7,288 nt of DNA from Deltaproteobacteria bacterium (GTDB lineage Bacteria; Desulfobacterota; DSM-4660; Desulfatiglandales; Desulfatiglandaceae). The stretch lies in contig QMLZ01000141.1 of assembly GCA_003646995.1 (NCBI GenBank), forward strand, positions 1 through 7,288, given 5' to 3'. Positions 6,401 to 7,288 of the stretch are shown here, piece by piece; positions within the stretch are counted from its first letter, which is position 1; the number at the start of each line of letters is the position of its first letter. The notes beneath the pieces were generated by a model. It was not told the origin of the DNA, did no database searches, and saw only the letters and a list, made by a program, of their open reading frames with translations. The translations under genes were made by a program, and so were the position numbers.

Positions 6401-6841
6401 GATTGTCGCCATGAGCTCCGCCTCAGAGACTAGCTTGTCGTCCACAAAGGCCTTTCCCGCCATTTTCCATACCTTCGACCCTGTTCGCAGCGCCTCAACT
6501 TCAAATTTTAGTTGGTCCCCTGGTATTACGGGGCGCCGGAATTTCACCTTGTCTATTGCCATAAAATAAATGGTTTCAGTACCGCCCTTCTCCAGCATAC
6601 CTTCCACCGAAAGCCTAGCCAGCACCCCACCGGTCTGGGCCATTGCCTCCACAATAAGAACCCCAGGCATAATAGGATTACCTGGAAAATGCCCCTGGAA
6701 AAAAGGCTCATCTGACGTCACGTTCTTTATTCCTATAATTTTTTTACCTATTTCGATATCTATGATCTTGTCCACGAACAAGAATGGGTAACGGTGAGGC
6801 AAGATCTCTATAATGTCCTTGTAAGTCAAAGGTAGATCCAT
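6395..6841 (-). CDS. fabZ: 3-hydroxyacyl-[acyl-carrier-protein] dehydratase FabZ
   Basis: FabZ dehydrates 3-hydroxyacyl-ACP to trans-2-enoyl-ACP in type II fatty acid synthesis in the cytosol. It competes with LpxA and LpxD for the 3-hydroxyacyl-ACP pool. The 148-residue hot-dog protein has the family's usual size. The catalytic histidine H51 is in GHFPGNPIMPGV (50-61), and the catalytic glutamate E65 is in VEAMAQTGG (64-72). ILPHRYPFLFVD at 13-24 is the usual N-terminal signature, and KFRRPVIPGDQL follows in the second half. The start ATG has AGGAG seven bases upstream, located inside the last codons of lpxD, whose stop is only four bases away, so the pair is translationally coupled. The lpxD-fabZ-lpxA order is the classic lipid A arrangement of Gram-negative bacteria. 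No residue looks unusual. Confidence 0.97.
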   Translation of the reverse strand: MDLPLTYKDIIEILPHRYPFLFVDKIIDIEIGKKIIGIKNVTSDEPFFQGHFPGNPIMPGVLIVEAMAQTGGVLARLSVEGMLEKGGTETIYFMAIDKVKFRRPVIPGDQLKFEVEALRTGSKVWKMAGKAFVDDKLVSEAELMATIG

Positions 6842-6845
6842 GGTA

Positions 6846-7288
6846 CTACTCCTGTCTGGAAAGCTCCTTCTCCATAAGTTTCAATTTCTTCTCCAGCGTC
6901 CTTATTCGCTCATGAAGCTCTGGCAGCCTAGATACCAGCCCCATGCTCCTTAGCCATTTCCTGTGTGCAATGGCCGGAGAACCTGAGACCACTTCCCCGG
7001 GAGGGATCGATTTGGCAACACCGGATTGAGATCCAATCATGGCACCATCACCCACTGTGATATGATCCGCTATCCCCACCTGCCCGCCGATTATCACCTG
7101 CTTACCTACCGTAACGCTGCCAGAAATACCGGTCTGAGAGACAATTATGCTTCCCTCTCCAATAACGACATTGTGGCCAATCTGTACTAGGTTGTCTGTT
7201 TTGACGCCCCTTTTTATCCACGTGCGACCGAACGTAGCTCTGTCAACGCAACAATTAGCCCCCAATTCAACATAATCCTCTATCTCCA
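6846..7288 (-). CDS. lpxD: UDP-3-O-(3-hydroxyacyl)glucosamine N-acyltransferase LpxD, C-terminal part, cut by window end
   Basis: LpxD adds the second 3-hydroxyacyl chain, to the 2-amino group of UDP-3-O-acylglucosamine, after LpxC has removed the acetate. About 146 C-terminal residues are visible; the full protein is usually about 340. The frame is open through the right edge, with [20 protein letters not shown] matching the conserved end of the first helix coils. The catalytic histidine is in [11 protein letters not shown] (fragment residue 38, matching E. coli H239). Hexapeptide repeats continue through [18 protein letters not shown] and [20 protein letters not shown], and the protein ends in the charged helix [19 protein letters not shown], as is usual for LpxD. 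The N-terminal uridine-binding domain and the start lie outside the window. The stop is four bases before fabZ. Repeats shared with LpxA could confuse the two, but the SGSP end and terminal helix are LpxD traits. Confidence 0.95.
   Translation of the reverse strand, partial: EIEDYVELGANCCVDRATFGRTWIKRGVKTDNLVQIGHNVVIGEGSIIVSQTGISGSVTVGKQVIIGGQVGIADHITVGDGAMIGSQSGVAKSIPPGEVVSGSPAIAHRKWLRSMGLVSRLPELHERIRTLEKKLKLMEKELSRQE
6849..6853 (-). promoter_or_regulatory. Shine-Dalgarno AGGAG for fabZ, overlapping the lpxD end
   Basis: AGGAG on the minus strand lies seven bases before the fabZ ATG. It sits within the last lpxD codons, just ahead of the lpxD TAG, which fits coupled translation of lpxD and fabZ. 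Confidence 0.75.

Overview
The window carries seven genes, two cut by its ends, in two convergent groups. It looks like chromosomal DNA of a Gram-negative bacterium that makes lipid A. The best guess is a member of Desulfobacterota (the former Deltaproteobacteria) or a close relative. The reasons are the use of LpxI rather than LpxH for UDP-2,3-diacylglucosamine hydrolysis, the order lpxD-fabZ-lpxA-lpxI-oxidoreductase-lpxB, and a sigma-54-dependent NtrX-like regulator attached to it. The base composition is balanced. This placement is an inference from gene content, not a sequence match.

Layout. On the + strand, 1-453 is the C-terminal part of a class I PLP-dependent aminotransferase. It is followed after 13 bases by the ribosome-assembly GTPase engB (467-1057). 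On the - strand, read from the right edge leftwards, is a lipid A operon: lpxD (cut, 6846-7288), fabZ (6395-6841), lpxA (5497-6270), lpxI (4602-5432), a Gfo/Idh/MocA oxidoreductase (3640-4605), lpxB (2457-3620) and an NtrX-like sigma-54 activator (1059-2423). The two groups meet tail to tail with one base between their stop codons. A GC-rich inverted repeat spans this junction.

How the genes work together. LpxA puts the first 3-hydroxyacyl chain on UDP-GlcNAc. LpxD, after the LpxC step (not in the window), adds the second. FabZ acts in the fatty acid cycle that draws on the same 3-hydroxyacyl-ACP pool. LpxI releases lipid X from UDP-2,3-diacylglucosamine. LpxB joins lipid X to a second UDP-2,3-diacylglucosamine to give the tetra-acyl disaccharide. 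LpxC, LpxK, the Kdo transferase and MsbA are not in the window.

Most of the window is well understood. The parts worth a second look are the oxidoreductase translationally coupled between lpxI and lpxB, which could be a GnnA-type sugar 3-dehydrogenase but has no GnnB in view; the sigma-54 regulator at the end of the lipid A operon with no visible kinase; three successive genes with non-ATG starts; and the 124-base gap between fabZ and lpxA. I saw no mobile elements, CRISPR arrays, tRNAs or rRNAs.
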